Of a stretch of 47,920 nucleotides of DNA, positions 9,965-19,959 are shown piece after piece. Position 1 is the stretch's first letter. Each line of letters begins with the position of its first letter. The translations under genes were made by a program, and so were the position numbers. Origin of the DNA: Paracoccus luteus (GTDB lineage: Bacteria > Pseudomonadota > Alphaproteobacteria > Rhodobacterales > Rhodobacteraceae). The notes under the pieces are model-generated. The model did no database searches, was not told the DNA's origin, and saw only the letters and a list, made by a program, of their open reading frames with translations. The stretch lies in the NCBI RefSeq assembly GCF_004522155.1, contig NZ_SDEA01000010.1, positions 58,981-106,900 of the forward strand, in the 5' to 3' direction.

Positions 9965-11353
9965 ATGACCGCCGCCCCCGTGACCCGGTTTGCCCCCTCT
10001 CCGACCGGTTATCTGCACATCGGCGGCGCGCGGACGGCGCTGTTCAACTGGCTTTACGCGCGCGGCCGCGGCGGCAGGTTCCTGCTGCGGATCGAGGATA
10101 CCGACCGCGCCCGATCCACCCCCGAGGCGACCGAGGCGATCCTGAAGGGCCTGACCTGGCTGGGCCTGGACTGGGACGGCGAGCCGATCAGCCAGTTCGC
10201 CCGCGCCGACCGCCACGCCCAGGTCGCGCGCCAGATGCTGGACGCGGGTACCGCCTATCGCTGCCATTCCACCCCGGCCGAGATCGAGGCGTGGCGGGCC
10301 GAGAACCCGAACCGCACCTTTGTCAGCCCGTGGCGCGACGCCGACCCCGCGGGCGCACCCGACGCGCCCTTTGCCATCCGCCTGCGCGCACCGCGCGAGG
10401 GCGAGACGGTAATCCGCGACGCTGTGCAGGGCGACGTGACCTTTCGCAACGACCAGCTTGACGACATGGTGCTGCTGCGGTCGGACGGGACGCCGACCTA
10501 TATGCACGCGGTCGTCGTGGACGATCACGACATGGGCGTGACGCATGTGATCCGCGGCGACGACCACCTGACCAACGCCGCCCGGCAGGTCCAGGTCTAT
10601 CAGGCGATGGGGTGGGACATCCCCGTCTTTGCCCATATCCCGCTGATCCACGGGACCGACGGCAAGAAACTGTCCAAGCGCCACGGCGCGGTCGGGCTGC
10701 ACGATTATGCCGCGATGGGCTATCCGGCGGCGGCAATGCGGAACTATCTGGCGCGCCTGGGGTGGAGCCACGGCGACGACGAGTTGTTCGACGACACGCA
10801 GGCCCGCGAATGGTTCGACTTGGCCGGGATCGGCAAGGCCCCGGCGCGGCTTGACTTCAAGAAGCTGGAGCATGTCTCGGGGCACCATATCGGGGCGATG
10901 CCGGACGATGCGCTGCTGCGCGAGCTGTCGCGCTTCCGGGCCGAGATCGGCCAGCCCGCGTTCACCGAAACCCAGATCGCGCGGCTGTCGCCGGCGCTGC
11001 CGGTGCTGAAGCAAAAGGCAAAGACATTCCCGCAACTGCTTGAGCAGGCGCGCTTTGCCCTGATCGGGCGCCCCGTCGAACGCGACGACAAGGCGCAGGC
11101 GGCGCTTGATCCGGTATCCCTTCGCATACTGTCCGAATTGACCGCTGCATTGCAGCATGTTAACTGGACGCGAGACGAACTGGAGGCCGAGGCTCAGCGG
11201 TTGGCCGAGGCGAACGGGATCGGTCTGGGCAAGATCGCGGCGCCGTTGCGCGCGGCACTGGCCGGCCGGACCTCGACCCCCAGCGTATTCGACATGATGC
11301 TGGCGCTTGGCCGGGACGAGACGCTCGCCCGGCTGGCCGGCGCGGCGGGCTGA
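9965..11353 (+). CDS. gltX: Glutamyl-tRNA synthetase
   Basis: Class I synthetase attaching Glu to tRNA-Glu. It has the HIGH-type motif at residues 18-21 (HIGG in [18 protein letters not shown]), a Glu-binding region ([13 protein letters not shown]), the KMSKS-type motif KLSKR at about 235-239, and an alpha-helical anticodon-binding C-terminus. At 462 residues it is of normal length. ATG 9965 gives the family N-terminus; the frame is open further upstream inside comEC. It is followed after 52 bp by gltA and probably cotranscribed. Alphaproteobacteria often carry two GltX paralogues and make Gln-tRNA via GatCAB; which type this is cannot be decided here. Confidence 0.96.
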   Translation: MTAAPVTRFAPSPTGYLHIGGARTALFNWLYARGRGGRFLLRIEDTDRARSTPEATEAILKGLTWLGLDWDGEPISQFARADRHAQVARQMLDAGTAYRCHSTPAEIEAWRAENPNRTFVSPWRDADPAGAPDAPFAIRLRAPREGETVIRDAVQGDVTFRNDQLDDMVLLRSDGTPTYMHAVVVDDHDMGVTHVIRGDDHLTNAARQVQVYQAMGWDIPVFAHIPLIHGTDGKKLSKRHGAVGLHDYAAMGYPAAAMRNYLARLGWSHGDDELFDDTQAREWFDLAGIGKAPARLDFKKLEHVSGHHIGAMPDDALLRELSRFRAEIGQPAFTETQIARLSPALPVLKQKAKTFPQLLEQARFALIGRPVERDDKAQAALDPVSLRILSELTAALQHVNWTRDELEAEAQRLAEANGIGLGKIAAPLRAALAGRTSTPSVFDMMLALGRDETLARLAGAAG

Positions 11354-11405
11354 ACGGCCCCCGGCATTCCACGGCCCGCCACGGGCAACAGGCGAGAGGA
11401 AAGCG

Positions 11406-12692
11406 ATGGCCACCACAGCCAAGATCACCGTCAAGGATCAGGAACTCGAACTGCCGGTCCTGACCCCCACGGTGGGCCCGGAATGCGTCGACATCCGCAA
11501 GCTGTATGGGCAAAGCGGGTTGTTCACCTTCGATCCCGGCTTTACCTCGACGGCCGCGTGCGAAAGCGCGATCACCTATATCGACGGCGACGAGGGAGAG
11601 CTGTGGTATCGCGGCTATCCCATCGACCAGCTGGCCGAGAAAAGCCACTATCTGGAAGTCTGCTATCTGCTGCTGAACGGCGAGCTGCCGAACGCCCGCC
11701 AGATGGACGAGTTCGAGACGCTGATCACGCGCCACACGATGGTGCACGAGCAGATGCATTATTTCTATCGCGGGTTCCGCCGCGACAGCCACCCGATGGC
11801 GACGATGGTCGGCGTCGTGGGCGCCATGTCGGCGTTCTATCACGATTCGACCGACATCAACGACCCCAAGCAGCGCGACATCGCGTCGATCCGGCTGATC
11901 GCCAAGCTGCCGACGCTGGCGGCGATGGCCTATAAATATTCCATCGGCCAGCCCTTCGTGTATCCGCGCAATGACCTGGATTACGCGTCGAACTTCCTGC
12001 ACATGTGCTTTTCGGTCCCGGCCGAGGAATACAAGGTCGATCCGGCGCTGGCCCGGGCGATGGACCGCATCTTCACGCTGCACGCGGATCACGAGCAGAA
12101 CGCCTCGACCTCGACCGTGCGGCTGGCGGGTTCTTCGGGGGCCAACCCCTTTGCCTGCATCGCGGCGGGCATCGCCTGCCTGTGGGGCCCCGCGCATGGC
12201 GGCGCCAACCAGGCCGCGCTGGAAATGCTGGAGGAGATCGGCAGCGTCGATCGCATCCCGGAATACATCGGCCGCGCCAAGGACAAGGACGACCCCTTCC
12301 GCCTGATGGGCTTCGGGCATCGGGTCTACAAGAACTTCGACCCGCGCGCGAAGATCATGAAGGAATCTGCCGACGAGGTGCTGGGCATCCTGGGCATCGA
12401 GAACAACCCGACGCTGCAGGTGGCCAAGGAACTGGAACGCATCGCGCTTGAGGACGATTATTTCGTCAGCAAGAAGCTGTATCCCAACGTCGATTTCTAT
12501 TCCGGCATCATCCTGTCGGCGATGGGTTTCCCGACCTCGATGTTCACGCCGATCTTTGCGCTGTCGCGCACCGTCGGCTGGATCTCGCAGTGGAAGGAAA
12601 TGCTGGGCGACCCGGACAGCAAGATCGGCCGGCCGCGCCAGCTGTATATCGGCGCGGACCGCCGCGACTATCTGGCCGTCGCCGACCGCTGA
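11406..12692 (+). CDS. gltA: Citrate synthase (type II)
   Basis: Condenses acetyl-CoA with oxaloacetate at entry to the TCA cycle. The 428-residue protein has the type II bacterial layout: an N-terminal domain ([20 protein letters not shown]), substrate-binding [13 protein letters not shown], the catalytic His loops ([17 protein letters not shown] and [15 protein letters not shown]), and the Asp region ([15 protein letters not shown]). The C-terminal [17 protein letters not shown] is typical. The RBS GAGAGGAAA lies just before ATG 11406. Confidence 0.97.
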   Translation: MATTAKITVKDQELELPVLTPTVGPECVDIRKLYGQSGLFTFDPGFTSTAACESAITYIDGDEGELWYRGYPIDQLAEKSHYLEVCYLLLNGELPNARQMDEFETLITRHTMVHEQMHYFYRGFRRDSHPMATMVGVVGAMSAFYHDSTDINDPKQRDIASIRLIAKLPTLAAMAYKYSIGQPFVYPRNDLDYASNFLHMCFSVPAEEYKVDPALARAMDRIFTLHADHEQNASTSTVRLAGSSGANPFACIAAGIACLWGPAHGGANQAALEMLEEIGSVDRIPEYIGRAKDKDDPFRLMGFGHRVYKNFDPRAKIMKESADEVLGILGIENNPTLQVAKELERIALEDDYFVSKKLYPNVDFYSGIILSAMGFPTSMFTPIFALSRTVGWISQWKEMLGDPDSKIGRPRQLYIGADRRDYLAVADR

Positions 12693-12713
12693 ACGGAACG
12701 CACGCGAAGGAAC

Positions 12714-12738
12714 AGGGGGGGGGCGGCGCGGCCCCCCT
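12714..12738. terminator. GC-rich hairpin between convergent gltA and SRPBCC gene
   Basis: AGGGGGG (12714-12720) pairs with CCCCCCT (12732-12738) around a short GC loop. It lies in the 48-bp gap between two converging genes, so it could end both transcripts. There is no good T-run, so intrinsic termination is only possible. Confidence 0.4.
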
Positions 12739-12740
12739 TG

Positions 12741-13226
12741 TCATTCGACCAGCGCCGCCAACTGCTCGATGCAGGTGCCCCAGCCCTCGGCAAAGCCCAT
12801 GTCCTGATGGCGCTGGCGATCCCTTTCGGTCCGGTGCAGCACGCGCGCGGCATAGATCGTGCCGTCGCCGTCCGGGTCCATCGTGATGATGGCGGTCATG
12901 AAGGGCGTCGCATTGGGCCGATAGCCGCCTGACATCGCGTCGGTAAAGACGATCCGCCGCGGGGCGACCGCCTCGAGGATGCAGCCTTCGGCGTCCGCGT
13001 CGCCGGGGCAGTCGGCTGCCTCGCCGTCCGGTCCCTGCATGACGGTGACAAACCGGCCGCCCGCGCGCGGTTCGATCAGCGCGCGGGTGACGCGCCACGG
13101 CCGGGGCGCCCACCATTGCGCAAGTTTGTCGGCGTCGGTCCAGGCGTCCCAGATCGCCTGCGGGGCGGCCGCGATGCGCCGGGTGATGACCAGGTCGTTG
13201 CCCTCGACGGTGGTGGTGGCTTTCAT
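12741..13226 (-). CDS. SRPBCC (AHSA1-type) domain protein
   Basis: A 161-residue helix-grip protein. It shows the AHSA1 signatures VITRRIAAAPQAIWDAWTDA, then LAQWWAPRPWRVTRALIEPR, GGRFVTVMQGPDGE, IVFTDAMSGGYRP and MGFAEGWGTCIEQLAALVE. Members bind hydrophobic ligands or act as stress or activator proteins; the ligand is unknown. The RBS GGAGGAAACC sits directly before ATG 13226. Its start is divergent from the SDR gene. Confidence 0.85.
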   Translation of the reverse strand: MKATTTVEGNDLVITRRIAAAPQAIWDAWTDADKLAQWWAPRPWRVTRALIEPRAGGRFVTVMQGPDGEAADCPGDADAEGCILEAVAPRRIVFTDAMSGGYRPNATPFMTAIITMDPDGDGTIYAARVLHRTERDRQRHQDMGFAEGWGTCIEQLAALVE

Positions 13227-13345
13227 GGTTTCCTCCGCTTGCGGTCGCAGGGGGCCTGCCCCGCCATCATACCGCGACTTCGTGCCGCGACATCCCCCGC
13301 ATTTCCCGCTTGCGGGTGGCGCGCGGCGGTGGCACTCGGCACGCC

Positions 13346-13996
13346 ATGAACGACAAGATCGCATTGATTACAGGGGCGTCGCGCGGCCTTGGCGCGGCAA
13401 TGGCGGAAAATCTGGGCGCGCGGGGCTGGCACATCGTCGCCGTCGCCCGGACCGTCGGCGCGCTGGAGGAGCTGGACGACCGCGTCCGCGCGGCCGGCGG
13501 CTCGGCCACGCTGGCGCCGATGGACGTGGCGCTGCCCGACGCGATGATCCAGCTGGTGCAGGGCATCCAGGGGCGCTGGGGCGGCGTCGACCTGTGGGTC
13601 CATGCCGCGATCCACGCCGCACCCCTGTCGCCCATGCCGCATGTCGATCCCAAGGACATGGCCCGTTCCATCGCGATCAACGTCGCCGCGACGCATGGGC
13701 TGATCGCGCTGGTCGATCCATTGCTGCGCGCGAGGGGCGGCACCGCGCTGTTTCTGGACGATCCGCGGTCCGGCCAGCCCTTCTTCGGCGCCTATGGCGC
13801 GACCAAGACGGCGCAGATCGCGATGGCGAAAAGCTGGGCGGCGGAAAACGCGCGGCTTGGTCCCCGCGTGGTGGTGGCGACCCCTGCCCCGATGGCGACC
13901 GCGACCCGCGCCCGGTTCCACCCCGGCGAGGATCGCGGCGCGCTGATCCCCTGCGCGACCGAGGCCGACCGCATCCTGCGCGACCTGCTGGGCTGA
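13346..13996 (+). CDS. SDR family oxidoreductase, divergent catalytic site
   Basis: A 216-residue Rossmann protein. The NAD(P) loop TGASRGLG is at residues 9-16 and the catalytic pair Y150-x3-K154 (AYGATK) is present. Two standard positions differ: the NNAG motif is replaced by VHAAIHAA, and the active-site Ser expected about 12 residues before the Tyr is replaced by DD (LFLDDPRSGQPFFG). It may be a weak or altered oxidoreductase. ATG 13346 is chosen because it directly gives the MNDKIALITGASRG start. The 125 bases after the stop hold no gene. Confidence 0.85.
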   Translation: MNDKIALITGASRGLGAAMAENLGARGWHIVAVARTVGALEELDDRVRAAGGSATLAPMDVALPDAMIQLVQGIQGRWGGVDLWVHAAIHAAPLSPMPHVDPKDMARSIAINVAATHGLIALVDPLLRARGGTALFLDDPRSGQPFFGAYGATKTAQIAMAKSWAAENARLGPRVVVATPAPMATATRARFHPGEDRGALIPCATEADRILRDLLG

Positions 13997-14121
13997 CGCG
14001 GACCAACCGCCACGGAGTCCCGCGGCTGGAGGGCGTCGGCCGCAGCCGAAGGGAGACGGCCGCGGCTTCCGAGCCGATCCCGAGGGTCTCGCGTCCCCCG
14101 GCTGGACGGCTTCCCCTGCTG

Positions 14122-15615
14122 CTACAGCGCGTAGATACCGGCGAACTTGTCTTCCAGATAATCCAGCAGCGGCGCGGCCGTGACGGGTGCGCCGGTCGCC
14201 TGCTCGATCAGTGTGCGCGGTTCGTAAAGCCCGCCGTGGCGTTGCAGGTTCTCGCGCAGCCATTCGACCGCAGGCTCGGCGTCGCCCTGCGCCAGGCTGT
14301 CGTCCAGATCGGGCACCGCGCCCCGCAGCGCCGCGTTCAGGCAGCCCGCATAGACGTTCCCCAGCGCATAGGTCGGGAAATACCCGAACAGCCCCACGGC
14401 CCAGTGGACGTCCTGCAGCACGCCGTTTGCCGGGCGGTCCACCGCGATGCCGAAATCGCGCAGGAAGCGCGCGTTCCATGCTTCGACCAGATCGTCGGTG
14501 GACAGCCGCCCCGCGATCAGGTCGCGTTCCAGGTCGAACCGCATCATGATGTGCAGGTTGTATTGGACCTCGTCAGCCTCGGTGCGGATATGGCCGGGGG
14601 CGACACGGTTGACAGTGCGATAGAACTGGTCCGCATCGGCCACCGACAGCCCGCCCATCATGTCGGACATGCGCCCGTGCAGCCAGCCGGTGAACGCCCG
14701 CCCCCGGCCGATCTGGTTTTCATAGATGCGGCTCTGGCTTTCGTGGACGCCCATCGACACGCCCCGCCCCAGGGGCGTGAAGGCGTGGTCGCTGTCGATC
14801 CCCAGCTCATAGCTGGAATGGCCGACCTCGTGGATGGTGGAATAGATGCAGTTGAACGGCTCGGTCTCGACCACCCGCGTCGTGATCCGGCTGTCCTGCC
14901 AGCGCCCGGACGAGAACGGATGCACCGCCAGATCCAGCCGGCCGCGCGTCCAGTCGTATCCGAAGGCGGTCGCGCAGGCCCGCGCCAGCCGCAGCTGGCT
15001 TTCCTGCGGGAACCGGCCCTGCAGTTCGGCGGGCGGGTTGCCTGCGCCCAGCACATCCTCGCGCAGGGCGACCAGCCGGGGGCGCATGCTGTCGAACAGC
15101 GCGGCAAGGTCGGCCTGCGTCGCGCCGGGTTCATAGTCGTCCAGCAGCGCGTCATAGGGATCGCCGCCACCAAAGCCCGCATCGACCAGCGCGTTCGCCG
15201 CGTCCTGGGTCAGCACAAGGATGGAATCCAGCGCCGGCAGGAACGCCTCGGGCGCGTCATTGGCGCGGGCCTCGGCCCAGATGCCCTGCGACAGGCTGGT
15301 CTGGCGCGCCAGTTCCGTGGCCAGCGCCGCGGGAATGGCGCAGGCGCGCGCGTGATCGCGGGCGATCAGCTCGACGATGCGGGATTCGCGCGCCGTTTCG
15401 GGGCGGGCGGCGTCCAGCCACTCGCCGATGCGCGGGTCGGTGCGGCGGTCGTGCAGGACGGCGGCGATGGCCGCCATCTCCTCGGACCGCTGCTCGGTCG
15501 CGCCGCGGGGCATGACGGTTTCCTGGTCCCAGCCCAGCCGCTCGGCGATGGACGACAGCGCCTCGGTCTGGCGCTGAAAGGCCAGCAGGTCGTTCATGGC
15601 GGTGGGCTGGTTCAT
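14122..15615 (-). CDS. M32 family metallocarboxypeptidase
   Basis: A zinc carboxypeptidase of the thermostable CPT1/PfuCP type, 497 residues. The zinc motif HEVGH (STIHEVGHSSYELG) and the M32 signatures GVHESQSRIYENQIGRG, IRTEADEVQYNLHIMMRFDL and WAVGLFGYFPTYALGNVYAG are all present. The N-terminus (LSSIAERLGWDQETVMPRGA) is typical. It removes C-terminal residues from peptides in the cytosol. Its ATG overlaps the ctaA stop (ATGA), so the two are probably one transcript. Confidence 0.95.
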   Translation of the reverse strand: MNQPTAMNDLLAFQRQTEALSSIAERLGWDQETVMPRGATEQRSEEMAAIAAVLHDRRTDPRIGEWLDAARPETARESRIVELIARDHARACAIPAALATELARQTSLSQGIWAEARANDAPEAFLPALDSILVLTQDAANALVDAGFGGGDPYDALLDDYEPGATQADLAALFDSMRPRLVALREDVLGAGNPPAELQGRFPQESQLRLARACATAFGYDWTRGRLDLAVHPFSSGRWQDSRITTRVVETEPFNCIYSTIHEVGHSSYELGIDSDHAFTPLGRGVSMGVHESQSRIYENQIGRGRAFTGWLHGRMSDMMGGLSVADADQFYRTVNRVAPGHIRTEADEVQYNLHIMMRFDLERDLIAGRLSTDDLVEAWNARFLRDFGIAVDRPANGVLQDVHWAVGLFGYFPTYALGNVYAGCLNAALRGAVPDLDDSLAQGDAEPAVEWLRENLQRHGGLYEPRTLIEQATGAPVTAAPLLDYLEDKFAGIYAL

Positions 15616-16757
15616 CGGATCGTCCCCCGGACGCTGGTTTCATAAGGATAGCGGGCGTGATGGCGCGCCCGCAGGATCAGCACGAACAGCGCGACCGCGC
15701 CCAGCTGGTGGGCCAGCGCCTCGGGCAGCGGCGCGCCGCGCATGACGGTGGCGATGCCCAGCACGATCTGGAACGCCACCGCCGCGATCATGACCGTGAA
15801 CGCGCCCCGCGTCACCGGATGGGGCGACCGGCGCGAGCGTGCCCACACCACGATGGCAAATACGGCCAGCAGATAGCCCACCATGCGGTGGGTGAACTGA
15901 ACCGTGGCCGCGTTCTCGAACAGGTTGCGCCAGCCGAGAGTCGCGTCCCAGATCGCCGCCGGAATCCACTCGCCGCCCATCTGCGGCCAGCCGGTGTATT
16001 GCCGGCCCGCGTCGATCCCCGCGACCAGCGCGCCGATCAGGATCTGCACAAAGGTCAGATGCATCAGCCCGGTCGTCATGGAAAACAGCTTCGGCTCACC
16101 GGCCCGGCGCGCCCGCAGCAGCGCCGCGTCGGGCCGCGACAACTGCAGCGCGTACCACGCGATCAGCCCCAGGATCGCGAAGGCCAGCCCCAGATGCACC
16201 GCCAGCCGGTATGACGCGACCGAGGTCATCCCCGTGACCAGACCGGAACTGACCATCCACCAGCCGACGGCGCCCTGCAGCCCCCCCAGCGCGCCCAGCG
16301 TCAGCAGCCGCGGCGTCCAGCCCGCGGGCATCCGGCCGCTGGCCCAGAAGAACACGAACCCCAGCGCCCAGACCAGCCCGACGGCCCGGCCCAGCAGCCG
16401 GTGCGCCCATTCCCACCAATAGATGCGCTGGAACCCGGCAAGGTCCATCGTCGGGTTTTCCTCGGCGAACTGGGGGATCTGCTGGTATTTGGCGAACTCG
16501 GCCTGCCACGCGGCCGCGCCCTGCGGAGGCAGCGTGCCGGTGACCGGCTTCCATTCGGTGATCGACAGCCCCGACCCGGTCAGGCGCGTGGCGCCCCCCA
16601 GCGCGATCATCGCCGCGACCATCACGAACAGCACGATCAGCCACACGCGGATCGCGCCGCGCGCGCCCTTGGGGGCCGCGTCGATCAGCTTGCCTGCGGT
16701 GACGGGCGCGCGGGGCGCCGTGTCCGACACCTCCTGAAAGATCGGGCGCTTGGCCAT
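15612..16757 (-). CDS. ctaA: Haem A synthase (CtaA/Cox15)
   Basis: An eight-helix membrane protein that oxidises the C8 methyl of haem O to make haem A for aa3 oxidases. The 381 residues contain LGGATRLTGSGLSITEWKPV, the haem-ligand histidines in EWAHRLLGRAVGLVWALG, AVHLGLAFAILG, FTHRMVGYLLAVFAI and LAHQLGAVALFVLIL, and the type-2 (proteobacterial) N-terminal extension. This fits aerobic respiration through a Paracoccus-type cytochrome c oxidase. It is separated from the upstream trmJ by 52 bp. Confidence 0.95.
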   Translation of the reverse strand: MAKRPIFQEVSDTAPRAPVTAGKLIDAAPKGARGAIRVWLIVLFVMVAAMIALGGATRLTGSGLSITEWKPVTGTLPPQGAAAWQAEFAKYQQIPQFAEENPTMDLAGFQRIYWWEWAHRLLGRAVGLVWALGFVFFWASGRMPAGWTPRLLTLGALGGLQGAVGWWMVSSGLVTGMTSVASYRLAVHLGLAFAILGLIAWYALQLSRPDAALLRARRAGEPKLFSMTTGLMHLTFVQILIGALVAGIDAGRQYTGWPQMGGEWIPAAIWDATLGWRNLFENAATVQFTHRMVGYLLAVFAIVVWARSRRSPHPVTRGAFTVMIAAVAFQIVLGIATVMRGAPLPEALAHQLGAVALFVLILRARHHARYPYETSVRGTIR

Positions 16758-16809
16758 GCTGAGTTCCTTGCGATTGCGGCCCGGACATTGGCCGCGACGC
16801 CCCGAAAGG

Positions 16810-17559
16810 TCAATCGCGCGGGGGCTTCCAGGTCAGTTGCCGGATCATCCCGTGGAATATCTGCACGTCCGCGCGGGTCAGCGGCAGGCGCGACCACAGG
16901 TTGCGCAGCGTCAGCCGCATCGTCGAGGCCTTCTCGGGCGGGAAGAAAAACCGTGCCTCGGCCAGCCGCTCCTCCCAGTGATCGGCCAGCCGCTCGACTT
17001 CGATCCGGGTGGCGGGCACCTCGCCCGGCGGGCGGCGTCCGGCGGGCGCGGGCTGCGCTGGCAGCGCGTCGCGGCCCCATTCGTATCCCATCAGCAGCAC
17101 CGCCTGCGCCAGGTTCAGCGACGGAAAATCCGGGTTCACCGGCACGGTCACGATGGCGCTGGCGCGGGCGATGTCGTCGTTGTCCAGCCCCGCCCGTTCG
17201 GGGCCGAAGATCAGCGCGACGCGGCGGCCGTCCGCAGCCATCCCCCGCGCCTCGGCCATCGCGCTGGCGGGCGTGTGGACGGGCTTGGTCAGCTCGCGGC
17301 CCCGTGCGGTGGTGGCATAGGCGTGGTGGATGTCCTCCATCGCCTCGGCCAGGGTGGCAAACACCCGCGCCCGGTCCAGCACCTGCCCCGCCGCGCCGGA
17401 CGCCATCGCAACGGCGCGCGGGTTGGGCCAGCCGTCGCGGGGCGCGACCAGCCGCATCTCGGTCAGGCCAAAGTTCAGCATCGCGCGCGCGGCCGCGCCG
17501 ATGTTCTCGCCCATCTGGGGGCGCACGAGGATGACGACGGGCGGCACGGCTTGCGACAT
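16810..17559 (-). CDS. trmJ: tRNA (cytidine/uridine-32-2'-O)-methyltransferase TrmJ-type
   Basis: A SPOUT-class RNA methyltransferase, 249 residues. The three trefoil-knot motifs are visible: RPQMGENIGAAARAMLNFGL, ALIFGPERAGLDNDDIA and FPSLNLAQAVLLMGYEW. The C-terminal ~80 residues resemble the TrmJ extension. It methylates the ribose of position 32 in tRNAs. ATG 17559 begins SQAVPPVVILVRPQMGENIG. The open frame runs much further upstream, but that part is antisense to the ThiE-like gene. Confidence 0.9.
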   Translation of the reverse strand: MSQAVPPVVILVRPQMGENIGAAARAMLNFGLTEMRLVAPRDGWPNPRAVAMASGAAGQVLDRARVFATLAEAMEDIHHAYATTARGRELTKPVHTPASAMAEARGMAADGRRVALIFGPERAGLDNDDIARASAIVTVPVNPDFPSLNLAQAVLLMGYEWGRDALPAQPAPAGRRPPGEVPATRIEVERLADHWEERLAEARFFFPPEKASTMRLTLRNLWSRLPLTRADVQIFHGMIRQLTWKPPRD

Positions 17560-17604
17560 GGCGCGCGATCTACCCCGCGGCGGCGTCCGGGGACAAGCGC
17601 CAGT

Positions 17605-17667
17605 GCTTCGCCTTGGCCAAATACTCCGGGGGTCGCGCGGCACGCGCGAGGGGGCGGCGCCCCCTTT
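17605..17667. repeat. Rhodobacterales-type intergenic repeat with terminator-like hairpin
   Basis: The stretch begins CTTCGCCTTGGCCAAATACT and ends in the palindrome GAGGGGGCGGCGCCCCCTTT. I recall closely similar sequences (CCAAATACTCC... followed by a GGGGCGGCGCCCC stem) as dispersed intergenic repeats in Rhodobacteraceae. Only this copy is seen in the window. It lies between the divergent trmJ and ThiE-like genes. Confidence 0.5.
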
Positions 17668-17723
17668 CAAGGAACCCGCCGCTGCGCTATCTGCCTGAAA
17701 CCCCGGACCGGAAAGGACCGCGC

Positions 17724-18326
17724 ATGGACGCGCCCCAGCTTTACCTGATCGCCCCGACGCTGATCGCCGCCTCGGAACTGGGGCCGCGTCTGGCGGCGGT
17801 GCTGGACGCGCATCCCGTCGCCTGCCTGCGCCTGCCCGGCGCGGGCGATGAGGGCGAGCTGGCGCGGATCGCCGACATCGCCCGCGACATCGCGCATGCC
17901 CGCGACGTCGCCGTGGTGATCGAGGATCACATCCCGCTGGCCCGCGCCCACGGGCTGGACGGGGTGCATCTGACCGACGGCGCGCGGACCGTCCGCTATG
18001 CCCGCAAGGAACTGGGCGCGGACGCCATCGTCGGCGCCTTCTGCGGCGCCTCGCGCCACGAGGGGATGAACGCCGGCGAGGCGGGCGCCGACTACGTCGC
18101 CTTCGGCCCCTGCGGCGCAACCGGGCTGGGCCGGGGCGCCCCGGTCGACCTTGATCTGTTCCAGTGGTGGTCCGAGGTGGTCGAGGTTCCCGTCGTGGCC
18201 GAGGGCGCGCTGGACGCGGCCCTGATCCGCAGCCTGTGGCCGGTCGCCGATTTCATCGCCGTCGGCCCCGAAATCTGGTCCGCCGACGACCCCGCGGCGG
18301 CGCTGGCCGCGCTGTGGCAGGCCTGA
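17724..18326 (+). CDS. Thiamine phosphate synthase-like (ThiE/TenI) TIM-barrel protein, divergent
   Basis: A 200-residue TMP-TENI barrel: [18 protein letters not shown] at the start, [20 protein letters not shown], then [13 protein letters not shown]. In ThiE the HxGQxD segment binds the pyrimidine and diphosphate; here the equivalent is VHLTDGAR. The phosphate loop (usually AIGGI) is AEGAL, and the S-x-H step is CGASRHEG. The fold assignment is firm, but ThiE activity is doubtful. No TPP riboswitch is seen upstream. ATG 17724 gives the strand 1 start. Confidence 0.75.
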   Translation: MDAPQLYLIAPTLIAASELGPRLAAVLDAHPVACLRLPGAGDEGELARIADIARDIAHARDVAVVIEDHIPLARAHGLDGVHLTDGARTVRYARKELGADAIVGAFCGASRHEGMNAGEAGADYVAFGPCGATGLGRGAPVDLDLFQWWSEVVEVPVVAEGALDAALIRSLWPVADFIAVGPEIWSADDPAAALAALWQA

Positions 18327-18399
18327 CGGCGCGCCCGGCGGGCCGTTTCGCGCGCGCGGGCGCTTGCCCGGCGCGGGGTTGCATCGTAAGCCGCTGGCC

Positions 18400-19959
18400 A
18401 TGACCCAGCACCAGCTTCTGCTCATCGTCGATTTCGGCAGCCAAGTGACCCAGCTGATCGCGCGCCGCCTGCGCGAGCTGAACGTCTACTGTGAAATCCA
18501 TGCCTATCAGACCCTGACCGACGCGGCCGTGCGCGACATGGCCCCGCGCGCGATCATCCTGTCGGGCGGCCCCGACAGCGTGACCCGCGAGGGCAGCCCC
18601 CGCGCCCCGCAAGCGGTGTTCGACACGGGCGTGCCGGTGTTCGGCATCTGCTATGGCCAGCAGGTGATGATGCAGCAGCTGGGCGGGCGCGTCGAAAGCG
18701 GCCACCACGCCGAATACGGCCGCGCCTTCATCCACCCCGCGCCGGGCCACAATGGCGACGGCATCTTTGCCGGGCTCTTCGCGGCGGGCCGCGAAGAGGT
18801 CTGGATGAGCCACGGCGACCGCGTCACCCAGCTTGCGCCGGGGTTCGAGGTCATCGGCACCTCGCCCAACGCGCCGCTGGCGATGATCGCGGACGAATCG
18901 CGCGGGCTTTACGCCGTGCAGTTCCACCCCGAGGTGCATCACACCCCGAACGGCCGCATCATGCTGGAAAACTTCGTCCGCATGGCGGGGTTCACCGGCG
19001 ACTGGACGATGGCCGGATACCGGGACGAGGCGATCCGCCGCATCCGCGAGCAGGTGGGCGACGCCAAGGTCATCTGCGGCCTGTCGGGCGGCGTCGATTC
19101 CTCGGTCGCGGCGGTCCTGATCCACGAGGCCATCGGCGACCAGCTGACCTGCGTCTTTGTCGATCACGGCCTGCTGCGGCAGGGCGAGGCCGAGGAGGTC
19201 GTGGCGATGTTCCGCGACAACTATAACATCCCGCTGATCCACGCCGACGAATCCGACCTGTTCCTGGGCGAGCTGGACGGGGTCAGCGACCCGGAAACCA
19301 AGCGCAAGATCATCGGCCGGCTGTTCATCGACGTGTTCCAGAAACACGCCGCCGAGGTCGGCGGGGCCGAGTTCCTGGCGCAGGGCACGCTTTATCCCGA
19401 CGTGATCGAATCGGTCAGCTTTACCGGCGGGCCGTCGGTCACGATCAAGTCGCACCACAATGTCGGCGGCCTGCCCGAAAAGATGGGGCTGAAGCTGGTC
19501 GAGCCGCTGCGCGAGCTGTTCAAGGACGAGGTTCGCGCGCTGGGCCGCGAACTGGGCCTGCCCGCATCCTTCATCGGCCGCCACCCGTTTCCCGGCCCCG
19601 GCCTTGCCATCCGCTGCCCCGGCGAGATCACCCGCGAAAAGCTGGACATCCTGCGCAAGGCTGACGCCGTCTTCATCGACCAGATCCGCCGCCACGGGCT
19701 TTACGACGACATCTGGCAGGCGTTCGTGGCCATCCTGCCAGTCCGCACCGTGGGCGTCATGGGCGACGGGCGCACCTATGATTTCGCCTGCGCGCTGCGC
19801 GCCGTGACCTCGGTCGATGGCATGACGGCGGATTACTATCCCTTCACCCACGAGTTCCTGGGCGAGACCGCCACCCGCATCATCAACGAGGTGCGCGGCA
19901 TCAACCGCGTGACCTATGACATCACGTCGAAACCGCCGGGGACGATCGAATGGGAATGA
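18400..19959 (+). CDS. guaA: GMP synthase (glutamine-hydrolysing)
   Basis: Converts XMP to GMP using Gln and ATP. In 519 residues the order is a class I glutamine amidotransferase with C84 (FGICYGQQ), H176 and E178 (QFHPEVHHT); an ATP-pyrophosphatase P-loop at about 227-235 (GLSGGVDSS); and the dimerisation domain ([18 protein letters not shown] ... [12 protein letters not shown]). ATG 18400 is the family start; the frame is open 36 bases further up. The 3' end overlaps the next gene by 10 bases. Confidence 0.97.
   Translation: MTQHQLLLIVDFGSQVTQLIARRLRELNVYCEIHAYQTLTDAAVRDMAPRAIILSGGPDSVTREGSPRAPQAVFDTGVPVFGICYGQQVMMQQLGGRVESGHHAEYGRAFIHPAPGHNGDGIFAGLFAAGREEVWMSHGDRVTQLAPGFEVIGTSPNAPLAMIADESRGLYAVQFHPEVHHTPNGRIMLENFVRMAGFTGDWTMAGYRDEAIRRIREQVGDAKVICGLSGGVDSSVAAVLIHEAIGDQLTCVFVDHGLLRQGEAEEVVAMFRDNYNIPLIHADESDLFLGELDGVSDPETKRKIIGRLFIDVFQKHAAEVGGAEFLAQGTLYPDVIESVSFTGGPSVTIKSHHNVGGLPEKMGLKLVEPLRELFKDEVRALGRELGLPASFIGRHPFPGPGLAIRCPGEITREKLDILRKADAVFIDQIRRHGLYDDIWQAFVAILPVRTVGVMGDGRTYDFACALRAVTSVDGMTADYYPFTHEFLGETATRIINEVRGINRVTYDITSKPPGTIEWE

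Noticed and set aside
14031..14070. 20-bp tandem repeat after the SDR gene
   Set aside because: Only about 13 of 20 positions match, mainly GC-rich; could be chance.
17560..17723. TPP riboswitch before the ThiE-like gene
   Set aside because: Conserved CTGAGA and paired stems are absent.
17560..18120. Upstream extension of the trmJ frame on the minus strand
   Set aside because: Low-complexity Arg/Pro text antisense to the ThiE-like gene; the TrmJ start at 17559 fits the family.
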